Assembly: GCA_049608925.1 (NCBI GenBank)
Contig: JBMYXZ010000005.1
Coordinates: forward strand, 1 to 31,787
From: JBMYXZ01 sp049608925
Lineage (GTDB): Bacteria > Pseudomonadota > Alphaproteobacteria > JAGOMX01
Reading direction: 5' to 3'
Length of the DNA stretch: 31,787 nucleotides
Below, piece by piece: positions 31,039-31,787 of the stretch; positions within the stretch are counted from its first letter, which is position 1; the number at the start of each line of letters is the position of its first letter. The notes beneath the pieces were generated by a model. It searched no databases, was not told where the DNA came from, and was given only the letters and a program-made list of their open reading frames with translations. The position numbers and the translations under genes are program-made.

Positions 31039-31656
31039 ATGTGCTTCTACATTTCAAAAAACAGGTTTAAATCTATTTCCATTCTAGCGTTATTACTTTT
31101 TTCTGACGGCATCCCGAATGCAGATGCTAGCAATAAAGAGAAGTTGCGAGAAGAATGTCAAAAATTTTTTCTCGGGGTGCGAAGTTTTGACAGAAGCCTT
31201 GGTCCTTATCTCGATCATGTGCAAAATGATTTCATGCAAAAACTTGGCTTTCAAAATGACGGGGCTCAGAGACAACCCGAAAAATCCAGAAGCAAAGAAA
31301 CATTTGAGGAAAAAATACACAATGTAATGCCTCTTTTGGAGAAGGCAGAAAAGTTAGGAAAACTCAAGGAGCAAGAAAAAAGTAAATTGTGTGGCCCGGA
31401 AGGCTTGAAAAAAACCTTTGAAGAATTAGGCCTTGCTGTAGGTCAAAATATAACTGCCAATAGCAACGCTACTTTAACCCCCAAGATTAAGGAGGCAATC
31501 AACAAAAAAATTGTCTTTACAGCTCTGGAAGCCCTTGGCAAAGAAGTTTTTGTTGATGATTTTGCGCACTCAGATGACGATCATCTGAACATCTTAATCA
31601 AAACCTTGATTAAGCGCAAGATAAGCGGTAAGGAAAGCCTGTGGAAAGAATATTAG
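31039..31656 (+). CDS. Orphan secreted protein upstream of TRAP permease
   Basis: I do not recognise this 205-residue product. With the ATG at 31039 (AGGAAA just upstream) it begins with a signal peptide: basic residues, the hydrophobic SISILALLLFSDGIP, and a likely cut after A-D-A at residues 31-33. The mature protein is lysine- and glutamate-rich and mostly helical, with two cysteines (in EECQKFF and KLCGPEGL) that could form a disulfide. It is far shorter than, and unlike, a DctP solute-binding protein. A longer frame from 30991 would bury the signal peptide and overlap the promoter. Its end overlaps the TRAP permease start by 16 bp, so the two are probably co-translated. Confidence 0.72.
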   Translation: MCFYISKNRFKSISILALLLFSDGIPNADASNKEKLREECQKFFLGVRSFDRSLGPYLDHVQNDFMQKLGFQNDGAQRQPEKSRSKETFEEKIHNVMPLLEKAEKLGKLKEQEKSKLCGPEGLKKTFEELGLAVGQNITANSNATLTPKIKEAINKKIVFTALEALGKEVFVDDFAHSDDDHLNILIKTLIKRKISGKESLWKEY

Positions 31657-31787
31657 CAGCAATTGATAAGTTTAATCAGCGACTCAGTCACTGTGTTCGC
31701 TGGTTTACGCTATTGATGGTGTTACTCACCTTTATCATAGTGGTACTTCGTTACGGGTTTAACCTCGGGTGGATTGCGATGCAGGAG
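31641..31787 (+). CDS. TRAP transporter small permease, DctQ type (partial)
   Basis: From a GTG at 31641, preceded by AAGGAA at 6 nt, 49 codons remain open to the window edge. The start M-E-R-I-L-A-A-I-D-K-F-N is followed by a helix (WFTLLMVLLTFIIVVLRYGF) and NLGWIAMQE. This is the typical opening of the DctQ subunit, which joins the large DctM permease of tripartite ATP-independent periplasmic transporters for organic acids. The rest of the gene and any DctM or DctP gene lie beyond the window. The start lies inside the end of the orphan secreted gene. Confidence 0.85.
   Translation, partial: MERILAAIDKFNQRLSHCVRWFTLLMVLLTFIIVVLRYGFNLGWIAMQE

Noticed and set aside
1..31787. CRISPR arrays, insertion sequences, prophage, rRNA genes, riboswitches
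   Set aside because: I saw no spaced direct repeats, transposase or integrase genes, rRNA sequence, or leader resembling a known riboswitch when reading both strands.

Overview
The window looks like chromosomal DNA from an alphaproteobacterium of moderate G+C content. Supporting this are the cluster kdsD-lptC-lptA-lptB-rpoN, a system I cytochrome c maturation operon in the order ccmC-D-E-F-G-H, a COX15-type heme A synthase (CtaA) and a TipF-like degenerate EAL protein. The cell is Gram-negative with LPS, rod-shaped (mreBCD-mrdA) and aerobic (heme A, c-type cytochromes). The two unrecognised secreted proteins hint at an accessory lifestyle. I cannot name the genus. I see no IS elements, prophage, CRISPR or rRNA; this is mostly conserved core genome with a few accessory patches.

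Layout. 1-2781 (-): the start of an unknown membrane or exported protein, then DNA polymerase I. 2866-3999 (+): degenerate EAL protein. 3996-6127 (-): arginase and ornithine aminotransferase, an arginine-to-glutamate-semialdehyde route. 6170-6852 (+): long-form ribosome hibernation factor with an extended -10 promoter and a terminator. 6885-13837 (+): a long run that opens with a 53-nt truncated tRNA-Leu-like element, followed by a short RNase D, kdsD, lptC, lptA, lptB, rpoN, mnmA and a DUF192 protein, mostly overlapping or tightly spaced. 13775-16044 (-): ctaA and an orphan secreted protein. 16204-19847 (+): a DUF2256 zinc-finger protein, then three overlapping genes (OGT/SPINDLY-like glycosyltransferase, DegT-type aminotransferase, WbqC-like protein). 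19818-24975 (-): mrdA, mreD, mreC, mreB and an EamA transporter. 25117-26274 (+): full-length RNase D. 26286-30902 (-): ccmCDEFGH with a beta-carbonic anhydrase at its tail. 31039-31787 (+): an orphan secreted protein coupled to a TRAP transporter small permease that runs off the window.

Most notable observations: (1) the tRNA-Leu-like element with a D arm, an anticodon-like arm, a six-pair acceptor stem and an encoded CCA, but no variable arm or T arm, sits 34 nt upstream of an RNase D gene. It may be a tRNA mimic through which the tRNA-processing enzyme controls itself. (2) CcmG has its catalytic CxxC replaced exactly by SxxS (SYQS), although CcmH keeps its cysteines. (3) PBP2 carries KSS where the family has KTG. 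(4) A compact glycosyltransferase/aminotransferase/WbqC operon may make and attach an unusual sugar. (5) A 15-bp perfect palindrome covers the start codon of rpoN.

No stretch longer than 300 bases is without a gene once the short DUF2256 gene (16204-16365) and ccmD (30009-30170) are counted.
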